Source of the DNA: Candidatus Accumulibacter sp. ACC003
GTDB taxonomy: Bacteria > Pseudomonadota > Gammaproteobacteria > Burkholderiales > Rhodocyclaceae
Length of the DNA: 64,000 nucleotides
NCBI RefSeq assembly: GCF_907163085.1
Contig: NZ_CAJQTX010000005.1
Span: 682,001 to 746,000, forward strand
Direction: 5' to 3'
The notes beneath the pieces were generated by a model. That model searched no databases and had not been told where the DNA came from. It worked only from the letters and a program-made list of their open reading frames with translations. The position numbers and the translations under genes were made by a program. Positions 9,070 through 19,549 of this stretch are shown here, piece by piece; the stretch's first letter is position 1; every line of letters starts with the position of its first letter.

Positions 9070-9735
9070 CTGAGCAGCAGCGCACCGGTCTGGCTGTTCG
9101 ACCTCGACAACACGCTGCACAACGCCTCGGCGCACATCTTCCCGCACATCAACGGCTCGATGGTGAGCTACATCCGTGCCTTGCTGGAGGTTGACGAGGA
9201 GCACGCCACGCGTATCCGCCAGGACTACTGGCAACGTTACGGCGCGACGCTGCTCGGGCTGATGCGCCATCACGGCACTGATCCACAGCATTTCCTGTGG
9301 CATACGCATCAGTTCCCCGACCTCAAGCGGATGCTGGTTTTCGAGCGCGGCCTGCCGGCCATGCTCAGGCGACTGCCAGGACGCAAGATCGTCTTCTCGA
9401 ATGCGCCGGCGCACTACACCGAGGCGGTACTTGAACTGACCGGGATCAGGACCTGCTTCGACGCGGTCTATGCCGTCGAACGCCTCCGCTTCCAAGCCAA
9501 GCCGGCGGTCAGCGGTTTCCGCCGCGTGCTGCACAGTGAATGCCTGGACCCTCGGCGCTGCATCATGGTTGAAGACGTGCCGGCCAATCTGCGCACCGCC
9601 AAACGGCTCGGGATGAAGACCGTATGGCTCAGCGCCGCGACGCGCCAGCCGGCGTGGGTCGACGTCAGATTGGTTTCGATTCTCGATTTGCCGCGCCACC
9701 TGCCGCGCTTGTGGCGGCGACGTTCGCTGCCTTGA
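9070..9735 (+). CDS. HAD-family pyrimidine 5'-nucleotidase, apparent CUG start
   Basis: Haloacid dehalogenase-superfamily phosphatase resembling the pyrimidine 5'-nucleotidases often found next to argB. The nucleophile motif is FDLDNT at residues 10-15. Later motifs are KIVFSNAP (motif II), KPAVSGF with its lysine (motif III), and MVEDVPANL (motif IV). All of motif I lies upstream of the first ATG (9160), so the real start must be earlier. The frame is the same as argB, and no ATG, GTG or TTG lies between the argB stop and motif I. The only candidate in a sensible place is CTG at 9070, preceded by GGGAG at 9059-9063. Product 221 residues. Confidence 0.78.
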   Translation: MSSSAPVWLFDLDNTLHNASAHIFPHINGSMVSYIRALLEVDEEHATRIRQDYWQRYGATLLGLMRHHGTDPQHFLWHTHQFPDLKRMLVFERGLPAMLRRLPGRKIVFSNAPAHYTEAVLELTGIRTCFDAVYAVERLRFQAKPAVSGFRRVLHSECLDPRRCIMVEDVPANLRTAKRLGMKTVWLSAATRQPAWVDVRLVSILDLPRHLPRLWRRRSLP

Positions 9736-9870
9736 GGCGAGCGTGGCGATTGCTGTAAGGTCGTGGCCGCGGCCTTGGCTGCGGTCTTGTGGTCAGTGGC
9801 GTGGCCGTCGCGCTACCGTGAGCTGCCGTCGTCCTGTACACTGCGCGCGCAGCAACCTGGGCCGCTCGAC

Positions 9871-12800
9871 ATGAGAGATTCCGCTTCACTGGAACAGCAG
9901 CTTCTCGAATACAAAGCTATTCTCGATCATTCGGGAATCGCCGTGGTGTGCGCTCGTAACCGCCGCGTCTACCGCTGCAACCCGTACGCCGAGGAGCTTT
10001 TTGGCTGGCCGACGGGAGCGCTCGTCGGCCAGCCCGACACCGTCTTCTACCCTGATAGCCAGGCGTGTGACGCGCTGCGCCGACAAGCACGAGCGACGCT
10101 GAGCGTTGGCGAGATGCTGGATCTGGAAACACAGCTGGCGCGACGCGACGGCAGTACTTTTGTCGCCCATCTCGTCGCGCGGGCGATCGACCCGTCGGCA
10201 CCCCGTGATGGGTCGGTGTGGATTGTTCGCGACATCACGCGAGAAGTCGCCGCGCGCGAGGCCAGCGCGCGGCTGCTGCGCGAGCAGCAACTCATTTTCC
10301 AGAACGCCGAAGCCGGTATCGTTATCCTGCGCGGACGCGTCATCCAGCGCTGTAATCGCCGTTTCGCCGAAATCATGGGCTACGCGCCAGAAGAGCTGAT
10401 CGGTCAATCGACGCGCGTCTACTACCCGAGCGACGAAGCGTGGCTTGAAACCGGCCGCCGCGCCTACGCGGCAATTGCCGAAACCGGCATTTTTCATGGC
10501 GATGTAAAGTTCTATCGGCGCGACGGCAAGGTGATCTGGAGCCACATTGTCGGCAGCATGATCAACCCGGCGAAGCCCGACGAAGGCCACATCTGGCTGT
10601 ACGAAGACATTACCGAGACACGCCAGGCGAGTCGGGCAATGGATGCTCTGCTGCGCGAGCAGACACTGATCTTCGACCGCGCGCCGATCGGCATCGCCTT
10701 TCTGCGCGAGCGCATCATTCAGCGCTGCAATCCGCGTTTCGAAAGGCTTTTCGGTTATCAGCCGGGGCAACTGCTTGGCCAGTCCTCGCGGGTCTGTTTT
10801 GCCACTGAAAGCGCGTGGCTCGAAGCCGGCGAGCGAGCGAACTCGGCCATTGCCGCGTCGGGGAGCTTCCTTGGCGACATCGAGTACCGCAAAGCCGACG
10901 GCACGAGCATCTGCTGCCAGGTTACCGGCAGCCTGCTCAACCCGGACAACGCGGACGAAGGCTACGTCTGGCTGTTCGAGGACATCACCGCGCGCCGGGC
11001 TGCCGAGCGGGCGCTGCGGCAAAGTCATCTCGAACTCGAACGACGCGTCGTCGAACGTACCCGCGAACTCTCGAAACAGCTGCACTTCATGCACCAACTG
11101 GTCGAGGCGATCCCGGGACCGGTTTTCTACAAGAACCGTGAAGGGCGCTATCTTGGCTGTAATCAGGCCTTCGTCGAGATGATCGGCAAGTCGCGCGAGA
11201 CGGTGGTTGGCGCGACGGTCTACGACTTGGCGCCGCGCGAGCTCGCCGACCGTTACCTGGCGGCCGACGAAGAAGTGTTTCGGCATGGCCGTTCACAGGT
11301 GTACGAAACCAGGGTGCTGCGCGCCGACGGCGAGTCCCGCGACGTCGTCTTTCACAAGGCCACGTATGGGGTTCCTGGAGAAAGCGATAGCGGTCTGGTG
11401 GGTATCATGCTCGATATCACCGATCGCAAGCGGATGGAGGAGCGCCTGCAGCAAGCGGCGACGGTTTTCGACAGCAGCGCCGAGGGAATCACGATTACCT
11501 CGCCGGACGGCAGCATCATCGCTGTCAACCGCGCGTTCAGCGAGATCACGGGTTACAGCGAAGACGAAGTCGTCGGACGCAACTCGCGACTCCTGCAGTC
11601 TGGAATTCAGGGTCAAGATTTCTACCGCGAGATGTGGCGAACGCTTGCCCGCTGTGGGCGCTGGCGTGGCGAGCTCTGGAACCGGCGCAAGGACGGGCAG
11701 TCCTTTCTGGAGTCGCTGGCGATCAGCGCCGTCAAGGGTGACGATGGCCAGCTCACGCACTACGTTGGCGTCTTCTCCGACATTACCGAGTTGCGCAAGG
11801 CCCACGATCAGCTCGATCACCAGGCCCACCATGACCCGCTGACGCTGCTGCCCAACCGCCTGCTGTTGGGCGACCGCTTGCGCAAGGCGCTGCAACGCGC
11901 GCACCGCGACAAGAAGGGGCTGGCGGTCCTGTTCATCGACCTCGACCGCTTCAAGAATATCAACGATACCCTCGGTCATCACATTGGCGACCTCGTTCTC
12001 TGCGAAGTCGCGCAACGCGTCAGCCGACTGATGCGCAAAGCCGACACCGTCGGTCGGCTGGGCGGCGATGAGTTTCTGATCATCATCGAAGACGTGGTCG
12101 ATCCCAGCGCCGTCTCGAACGTCGCCGACAAGATTCTCAACTCGCTGCAGAATTCACCGGTAACCGTCGAGCGAGAGTTTTTCATTGGCGCCAGCATCGG
12201 CATCAGCCTTTTTCCTGAGGATGGCGACGACGCCGAAACCTTGATGAAGAATGCCGACGTCGCCATGTACCGGGCCAAGGAGCGCGGCCGTAACGCTTAT
12301 GAGTTTTTCACCAAGGAACTGACGCAGTCGTTGCTGGCGCGTCTGCAAATGGAGACCGACCTGCGACGGGCGATCGAGCGTGACGAGCTGCGCGTCTTCC
12401 TGCAACCACAGTTTTCGCTGAGCACCGGCAAAGTGGTCGGTGCCGAGGCGCTGGTGCGCTGGCAGCACACCGAGCAGGGACTGGTGATGCCTGGGGAATT
12501 CATCAAGCTGGCCGAGGAATCGGGACTGATCGTGCCGATTGGCGAATGGGTTCAGCGTACGGCCTGCTGTCAGTGGGCGGCGTGGGTCAACGCCGGCCTG
12601 CGGCCGGGGGTCCTGTCGGTCAACGTTTCCGGCGTCGAATTTGCGCGCGGCCGCATCCAGGAAACGGCCCGCAAGACGCTCGACGTGTCGCGACTGCCAG
12701 CGCAGTTTCTTGAGCTGGAGATCACCGAAAGCGCGATCATGAGTCATGCCGAGAGCAGCGTCCAGGTTCTCGACAATTTGCGGGCGATGGGGCTCAGCCT

Positions 12801-13104
12801 GGTGATCGACGACTTTGGCACTGGCTATTCGTCGCTCGCCTACCTGAAACGGCTGCCGCTGAACAAGTTGAAACTTGACCAGAGCTTCGTCCGTGGCTTG
12901 CCGGCGGACGTCGAAGACCAGGCGATCAGCCGAGCGGTCATTGCGCTGGCCCACAGCCTGCAGCTGACGGTCATCGCCGAAGGCGTCGAGACCGAGGCGC
13001 AGCGGCAATTCCTGGCTGACGAAGATTGCGACGAGATGCAGGGTTACCTGTGCGGCAGGCCGATGCCCCTCGACGACTACCAAAAACGTTTCCTCGAGGG
13101 CTGA
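9871..13104 (+). CDS. Multi-PAS diguanylate cyclase/phosphodiesterase (GGDEF-EAL)
   Basis: Cytoplasmic signalling protein of 1077 residues that should make and/or break down c-di-GMP. It has five PAS domains in a row (about residues 10-125, 135-255, 265-380, 405-520, 530-650). The first three share nearly the same layout and look like internal duplications (repeats of QRCNxRF and SAxYYPS-type blocks). A short coiled coil near 385-405 follows PAS3. GGDEF is intact near residue 731, with the RxxD inhibitory site five residues upstream (RKAD). The EAL domain is intact (GAEALVRW, ITESAIM, DDFGTGYSSLAYL). No membrane segment is seen. The ATG at 9871 is preferred because PAS1 begins right after it. 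The acyltransferase gene starts seven bases past the stop. Confidence 0.9.
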   Translation: MRDSASLEQQLLEYKAILDHSGIAVVCARNRRVYRCNPYAEELFGWPTGALVGQPDTVFYPDSQACDALRRQARATLSVGEMLDLETQLARRDGSTFVAHLVARAIDPSAPRDGSVWIVRDITREVAAREASARLLREQQLIFQNAEAGIVILRGRVIQRCNRRFAEIMGYAPEELIGQSTRVYYPSDEAWLETGRRAYAAIAETGIFHGDVKFYRRDGKVIWSHIVGSMINPAKPDEGHIWLYEDITETRQASRAMDALLREQTLIFDRAPIGIAFLRERIIQRCNPRFERLFGYQPGQLLGQSSRVCFATESAWLEAGERANSAIAASGSFLGDIEYRKADGTSICCQVTGSLLNPDNADEGYVWLFEDITARRAAERALRQSHLELERRVVERTRELSKQLHFMHQLVEAIPGPVFYKNREGRYLGCNQAFVEMIGKSRETVVGATVYDLAPRELADRYLAADEEVFRHGRSQVYETRVLRADGESRDVVFHKATYGVPGESDSGLVGIMLDITDRKRMEERLQQAATVFDSSAEGITITSPDGSIIAVNRAFSEITGYSEDEVVGRNSRLLQSGIQGQDFYREMWRTLARCGRWRGELWNRRKDGQSFLESLAISAVKGDDGQLTHYVGVFSDITELRKAHDQLDHQAHHDPLTLLPNRLLLGDRLRKALQRAHRDKKGLAVLFIDLDRFKNINDTLGHHIGDLVLCEVAQRVSRLMRKADTVGRLGGDEFLIIIEDVVDPSAVSNVADKILNSLQNSPVTVEREFFIGASIGISLFPEDGDDAETLMKNADVAMYRAKERGRNAYEFFTKELTQSLLARLQMETDLRRAIERDELRVFLQPQFSLSTGKVVGAEALVRWQHTEQGLVMPGEFIKLAEESGLIVPIGEWVQRTACCQWAAWVNAGLRPGVLSVNVSGVEFARGRIQETARKTLDVSRLPAQFLELEITESAIMSHAESSVQVLDNLRAMGLSLVIDDFGTGYSSLAYLKRLPLNKLKLDQSFVRGLPADVEDQAISRAVIALAHSLQLTVIAEGVETEAQRQFLADEDCDEMQGYLCGRPMPLDDYQKRFLEG

Positions 13105-13110
13105 GCAAAA

Positions 13111-15380
<2,270 letters not shown>

Positions 15381-15385
15381 GGCGG

Positions 15386-16093
15386 TCAGTTGCCAGTGCT
15401 GCCAGAGCGGCGCGCGCTCCAGCCGATGGCGCTGCGCTTCTTCGGGCCGGCGGTCTTCGCGCTCGCTGTAGTGGTGTTCGGCGACCGCTCTTCCTTGCTG
15501 GCCAGGCCCAGCCATGCGCCGAGGACTGCTTCGGCCTCCTGAACTCCCGACTTCTTCAGACTCGAAAACAGCTGCAGGGTGCAGTTGCTGCCGATTTCCG
15601 TGAGCGCCGTTTGCACCTCGCGAACCGTCAGCGCCTGTTGCTGGCGGTTAAGTTTGTCGGCCTTGGTCAGCAGGACGTGGATCGGCTTGCCGGTCGCGGC
15701 GAACCAGCCGAGCATCTGCAGGTCGAGTTCGGTGAGGGGATGGCGACTGTCCATGATCAGGACCAGACCGCAGAGCGCTTCGCGATAGCGCAGGTACGGC
15801 GCCAGCAAACCTTCCCATTGGCTGCGGATTTCCTCTGGCGCCTTGGCGAAACCATAGCCTGGCAGGTCGACGAAGTACTTGCCTTCGTCGAGCAGGAAAT
15901 AGTTCAAATGCTGGGTGCGTCCCGGGGTCTTGGAGACGAAGGCCAGCCTGGTGTGATTGGCTAGCGTGTTGATCGCCGAAGACTTGCCGGCGTTCGAGCG
16001 CCCGGCGAACGCGACTTCGCACCGTGAATCGGTCGGCAGATCGCGCAAGTCGGCGACGGTCGTGCTGAAAACGGCTTTTTGAAAGAGCGGCAT
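15386..16093 (-). CDS. engB: Ribosome biogenesis GTPase EngB (YihA/YsxC)
   Basis: Essential GTPase needed for large ribosomal subunit assembly. G1 is GRSNAGKSS at residues 31-39, G3 is DLPGYGFA, G4 is TKAD and G5-like SSLKK follows. The start [10 protein letters not shown] at 16093 fits the family; the ORF is open further upstream, but that part has no family similarity. Length is 235 residues, with a basic C-terminal tail rich in Lys, Arg and Ser ([14 protein letters not shown]). It is divergent from the cytochrome c4 gene. The two are often neighbours in betaproteobacteria. Confidence 0.94.
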   Translation of the reverse strand: MPLFQKAVFSTTVADLRDLPTDSRCEVAFAGRSNAGKSSAINTLANHTRLAFVSKTPGRTQHLNYFLLDEGKYFVDLPGYGFAKAPEEIRSQWEGLLAPYLRYREALCGLVLIMDSRHPLTELDLQMLGWFAATGKPIHVLLTKADKLNRQQQALTVREVQTALTEIGSNCTLQLFSSLKKSGVQEAEAVLGAWLGLASKEERSPNTTTASAKTAGPKKRSAIGWSARRSGSTGN

Positions 16094-16138
16094 CGAGGAA
16101 CCCGAGAGAGGATGGGACAGGCACGTGCAGATGGCAAA

Positions 16139-16155
16139 CTGATATAGAATATCAG
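16139..16155. promoter_or_regulatory. 17-bp perfect inverted repeat in the engB/cytochrome c4 divergent region
   Basis: CTGATAT-AGA-ATATCAG has 7-bp perfect arms around three bases. It sits 60 bases before the cytochrome c4 start and 46 bases before the engB start, a place where a dimeric regulator could act on either gene. It is AT-rich and contains -10-like sequences, so it could also be part of a promoter. No regulator is identified. Confidence 0.4.
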
Positions 16156-16214
16156 GTTTGTTGCCTGCTATCTCCGGCCAAAGATAAGTCATCGTTGTCA
16201 ATGGGAGTTTGGAC

Positions 16215-16850
16215 ATGATTCGTACAATGGCACTTGCGGTTCTCCTGGCCGCCAGTTTTCCCGCCCTCGCATCAGAACCGGCGAAAGCCACGGTTGACCC
16301 AGCCAAAGGCAAGGAGATTGCCGAGGGCGTTTGTGTTGGCTGCCACGGTGCCGACGGAAACAGCCCGGCAGCGCCCAATCCGATCCTTGCCGGACAATTT
16401 TCCGAGTACCTCTACAAGCAGCTCAGCAATTTCCAGTCCGTGGATGGGAAACCGCCGCTGCGTAGCAACCCGATCATGGGCGGCATGGTTGCGGCGCTGT
16501 CCGACGAGGACATGAAGAGCCTGTCGGTGTATTTCTCGCAGCAAAAAATGAAACCGTCGGTGGCCAAGGATGAGAAGCTGTTGGCTGAAGGCCAGGCGTT
16601 GTGGCGCAAGGGCGACTTCGACAAGGGTATTCCGGCGTGTGCCGGTTGCCACGGCCCGAACGGTGCCGGCCTGCCGGTGCAGTATCCACGGCTGGCTGGC
16701 CAGTACGCAGAGTACACGGTGAGTCAGTTGATGGCCTTCCGAAGCCACGAGCGGGCCAACGATTCGGAAAAAATGATGCGCGTTATCGCGGGCAAGCTGT
16801 CGGACCCTCAGATACATGCGGTCGCGGAATACGTTGCCGGTCTGCGCTAG
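16215..16850 (+). CDS. Di-heme cytochrome c4
   Basis: Periplasmic electron carrier with two heme c groups, which usually passes electrons from the bc1 complex to terminal oxidases or denitrification enzymes. A signal peptide ([15 protein letters not shown]) ends near residue 19. Two CxxCH motifs, CVGCH and CAGCH, head two similar halves; each half has its own downstream methionine ligand (NPIMGG in the first, SEKMMR in the second). Length 211 residues is standard. The ATG at 16215 is preferred over a TTG six bases upstream because GGGAG lies at the right distance. Confidence 0.93.
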   Translation: MIRTMALAVLLAASFPALASEPAKATVDPAKGKEIAEGVCVGCHGADGNSPAAPNPILAGQFSEYLYKQLSNFQSVDGKPPLRSNPIMGGMVAALSDEDMKSLSVYFSQQKMKPSVAKDEKLLAEGQALWRKGDFDKGIPACAGCHGPNGAGLPVQYPRLAGQYAEYTVSQLMAFRSHERANDSEKMMRVIAGKLSDPQIHAVAEYVAGLR

Positions 16851-16985
16851 AGGCTGCCCGGGTAAGGGAATCCGGCGGCGGGGTTCGCTGCTGGTGCTCG
16901 GCAGACCGGCCACCAGACAGCTTGGCAAGGCGCGGCAGACGTTCTAGTATGGTGAAGGTCACTTGATGACCGGAAAGGATGCTCC

Positions 16986-17447
16986 ATGACGACACTCAGG
17001 CAAATCCTCGACAGCAAGAGCGGGCCGCTGGTAACTGTTTCGCCGGACGACGCAGTTTTCAAAGCCCTGGAAGTGATGGCCGAGCACAACGTCGGCGCGG
17101 TCTTGGTGATTGACGATGGACAGTTGCTCGGCATATTCTCGGAGCGAGATTATGCACGCAAGATGATTCTCTTCGGCAAGTCGTCGAAAGAGACTCGGGT
17201 GCGCGACATCATGAGTGACAAGGTGCTATGCGTGACGCTCGACCGGACCGTCGACGAGTGCATGGCGATCATGACTGAACGGCACTTCCGCCATTTACCG
17301 GTTCTCGGCGAGGATCGCCAAGTAGTTGGCGTCGTTTCCATCGGCGACGTGGTCAAGGAAACGATCAGCGCGCAGCAGTTCATCATCGAGCAGTTGGGAA
17401 AGTACATCAGCGGCTCGGCGATTTCTGAGCCCATTCTCCCGGACTAG
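16986..17447 (+). CDS. CBS-domain protein (tandem CBS pair)
   Basis: A 153-residue protein made of two CBS motifs (about residues 8-65 and 75-135) that fold together into a Bateman module. Such modules bind adenine nucleotides or similar ligands and act as energy sensors. Typical strings are GAVLVIDDGQLLGIFSERDYARK and RHLPVLGEDRQVVGVVSIGDVVK. No catalytic domain is attached, so it presumably acts on a partner. It stands between cytochrome c4 and an antiporter on the same strand, with sizeable gaps on both sides. The partner is not known. Confidence 0.88.
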   Translation: MTTLRQILDSKSGPLVTVSPDDAVFKALEVMAEHNVGAVLVIDDGQLLGIFSERDYARKMILFGKSSKETRVRDIMSDKVLCVTLDRTVDECMAIMTERHFRHLPVLGEDRQVVGVVSIGDVVKETISAQQFIIEQLGKYISGSAISEPILPD

Positions 17448-17858
17448 TTGCGCCGCCTGCTGTGGTCAGGCTGTAATCTGAATTGACGCGGCCCTGTTTG
17501 ATGCGGCCTGGCGGTCGTGGCGGCGGCATTGGGCTGCCGCCGCGGCGCATCCGACGCGTTGACATCCTCGCGGTTGGCGGTGGTTTACGCTTGCTGCCGC
17601 GGGCAATTCCAGCTCGTTCAACGGCAAGCTCGCCTCGACGCCAGCGACGCCAAGTGCGACTCTCGGTGTCGGCAATGCTCATCGCTTGATACTGTCTGCG
17701 GCACAGCCCTTTTGCGTTGCCTCGGCTTGCCGGGCGACAGCGACGGCCTTTGCCGTGGCGTCGCCAAATCATATCCGCTACCGCGCTCTCGTGGACCGTC
17801 GGCGTCACGTTTCCCTGCCCACCGAGCCGCGGCTAGTCGTTGTCCCTCGAATCGATCC
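17448..17858. other. Intergenic region before the antiporter gene
   Basis: About 410 bases without a supported gene. The antiporter frame stays open through most of it, but the translation has no family character. A GC-rich inverted repeat (GGCGGC... GCCGCC around 17520-17545) lies after the CBS gene. It has no T-run, so it is not a standard terminator. Nothing else stands out. Confidence 0.4.
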
Positions 17859-19133
17859 ATGACTTATCCCACCATCCTCAGCGCTTCCATTTTCCTGCTC
17901 ATCGTGTTCGGTGTCGAGCGCCTGTGCCGGCTGTGGGGAGTGCCCTCGGTAATCGTGCTGGTAGCCAGCGGTCTCCTGGCGCGGCCGATGTTGGACTCGA
18001 TCGGCGTGACGCTTGGTTGGGCCGGCACGCTGGTACCCATTGTCGGCACCCTCGGCCTGGTGCTGATCGTGCTGGAAGGTGCCCTGGACATCGAACTGCG
18101 GCGCCAGCGCTTGCGGCTGATCGGCGCGACCCTCTTTCTGTCGACCGCCGGTTACGTCGTCTGCGTTCTCGCCTTCGCCGCCGTCGGCCGCCTGGTGCTC
18201 GGTCTCAGCGCCGTGCAGGCTGTCCTGTTGGCGACTTCGGTGGCAGTGATCAGCAGCGCCGTAGCGATTCCCGGCAGCAGCTTCCTGCCGCCCAAAGCGC
18301 GCGAGTTCATCATTTACGAGAGTTCAATGTCGGACATCATCGGCGTCCTCGTATTCTTTTCGCTGCTGCATTCGGACGGCAGCGTCAAGGGCGCGGTCCT
18401 GGCGCTGTTGGGCGGCGGTGTCCTGTCACTGCTGCTGTCGATGCTTTGCGCCCTGGCGCTGATGGTGCTGCTGCTGCGCGTGTCTGGGCCGATCCGCTTC
18501 GTGCCGCTGCTGGCGGGTCTGTTTGCGCTTTACGCGACTGGTGAGCTGCTGCACCTCTCACCCCTGATCATGGTCTTGTTCCTTGGCCTGCTGCTGAACA
18601 AGCCATCGTTGCTTTGTCGCTTCCGGCCGTTCCGATCGTGGATCAGCAGCGATTACGAATCGACCCTGTCCGAATTCAGGACCCTGGTGGTCGAGTTGAC
18701 CTTTGTGGTCCGCGGTTTTTTCTTCGTGCTTCTGGGTTACTGGACCGACCTGTCCGACCTCGCTTCGCCAGCGGCGTGGATAGCCGCGGCGCTGGTGTTG
18801 ACGGTCATCTTTGCCAGTCGCTGGGCGATGCTCCGTTTGCTGTTGGGCGCGGCGGCGGCTGCGCCCTTGACGTGGATCGCACCGCGTGGCCTGATCACCG
18901 TGCTGCTGTTTCTGCACGTCCGGGAAGCCTTTTCGCTGCCGAGCTACCTCAATGGATCGATCATGCTGGTCGTACTGGCGTCGTCGGCGCTGATTCTGAT
19001 TGCCAGTTTTCAGGTTGGTCGCAGGTTGTCGGCGCATGCTCCAGGCCAGGTGCGGTCCTTGCCGTGCCCCACCGGAACGCCAGGCGAGCCGGCTACCGAT
19101 GCGGCGCCTGATGAGTCGCACGAGCGACCTTGA
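17859..19133 (+). CDS. Cation:proton antiporter
   Basis: Inner-membrane monovalent cation/proton antiporter of the Na+/H+ exchanger fold. The 424-residue protein is almost entirely hydrophobic, with about 12 helices starting at TILSASIFLLIVFGVERL. The block LVLIVLEGALDIEL and the helix AVLLATSVAVISSAVAIPGSSFL correspond to the discontinuous ion-binding helices of the fold. It lacks the cytoplasmic TrkA-N/RCK domain of Kef-type proteins. The ATG at 17859 fits the first helix. Direction and ion (Na+ or K+) cannot be told. Confidence 0.83.
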   Translation: MTYPTILSASIFLLIVFGVERLCRLWGVPSVIVLVASGLLARPMLDSIGVTLGWAGTLVPIVGTLGLVLIVLEGALDIELRRQRLRLIGATLFLSTAGYVVCVLAFAAVGRLVLGLSAVQAVLLATSVAVISSAVAIPGSSFLPPKAREFIIYESSMSDIIGVLVFFSLLHSDGSVKGAVLALLGGGVLSLLLSMLCALALMVLLLRVSGPIRFVPLLAGLFALYATGELLHLSPLIMVLFLGLLLNKPSLLCRFRPFRSWISSDYESTLSEFRTLVVELTFVVRGFFFVLLGYWTDLSDLASPAAWIAAALVLTVIFASRWAMLRLLLGAAAAAPLTWIAPRGLITVLLFLHVREAFSLPSYLNGSIMLVVLASSALILIASFQVGRRLSAHAPGQVRSLPCPTGTPGEPATDAAPDESHERP

Positions 19134-19225
19134 GCGGGTCTGCGACGCGCGACGGCGGGCATCACGAAACGCCGCGCGGGCAAGCTGTCCGTCGTCAGGC
19201 TGGCAGTCGCCGGCAATCAGTGGCC

Positions 19226-19254
19226 TTGCGTTTTTCTCTGTGCTCGGTTCTAAT
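19226..19254 (+). promoter_or_regulatory. Predicted sigma-70 promoter of the ilvBN operon
   Basis: TTGCGT (19226-19231) and TCTAAT (19249-19254) are separated by exactly 17 bases. The -10 matches the consensus at five of six bases. Transcription would start near 19261, about 30 bases before the leader peptide ATG. Confidence 0.55.
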
Positions 19255-19289
19255 TGGCGCTCCGCTTTCGTGACTTCGAGCCGATAACG

Positions 19290-19430
19290 ATGCCGCTCTC
19301 CGACGACCTTGGTGCCTTTCAGCCTGCAGCAGTTGCGCTGCTGGTGGCCGTCGATCGCCGCTCGGTAGGGGTAGTAGGCGTTGTCGTACGCGTACTACCA
19401 GAGGTACCGTCGAGGGCCGGAAGAAGATAA
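19290..19430 (+). CDS. ilvB leader peptide (valine/leucine attenuation)
   Basis: A 46-residue leader peptide ahead of a strong terminator and ilvB, the layout of amino-acid attenuation. It contains 11 valines and 5 leucines but no isoleucine; the core reads AVALLVAVDRR then SVGVVGVVVRVLPEV. Six of the valines use GTA and one leucine uses CTA, codons that are rare in this GC-rich genome, which would make the ribosome very sensitive to charged tRNA supply. The lack of isoleucine matches the E. coli ilvB leader IvbL, which responds to valine and leucine. A 7-bp hairpin (GGTAGTA / TACTACC, 19370-19399) overlaps the valine codons as a possible pause structure. Confidence 0.8.
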   Translation: MPLSDDLGAFQPAAVALLVAVDRRSVGVVGVVVRVLPEVPSRAGRR

Positions 19431-19465
19431 GTCGAAGCACAACAAGCGACAGCAGATTCCAGAAA

Positions 19466-19500
19466 CCCCCGCCGGTGCAAGCCGGCGGGGGTTTTGCTTT
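19466..19500 (+). terminator. ilvB attenuator terminator
   Basis: A perfect 10-bp GC stem (CCCCCGCCGG / CCGGCGGGGG) with a 6-base loop is followed by TTTTGCTTT. It lies 35 bases after the leader peptide stop and 50 bases before ilvB, so it must be read through for ilvBN expression. Confidence 0.85.
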
Positions 19501-19549
19501 TGTGGACCACCGCCTGGCGATCGCAGCAATTTTTTTGAAGGAGAATCCC

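Noticed and set aside
9763-9870. Upstream start of the five-PAS protein
   Set aside because: The added 36 residues lack PAS character and lie in the spacer after the HAD gene. ATG at 9871 immediately precedes PAS1.
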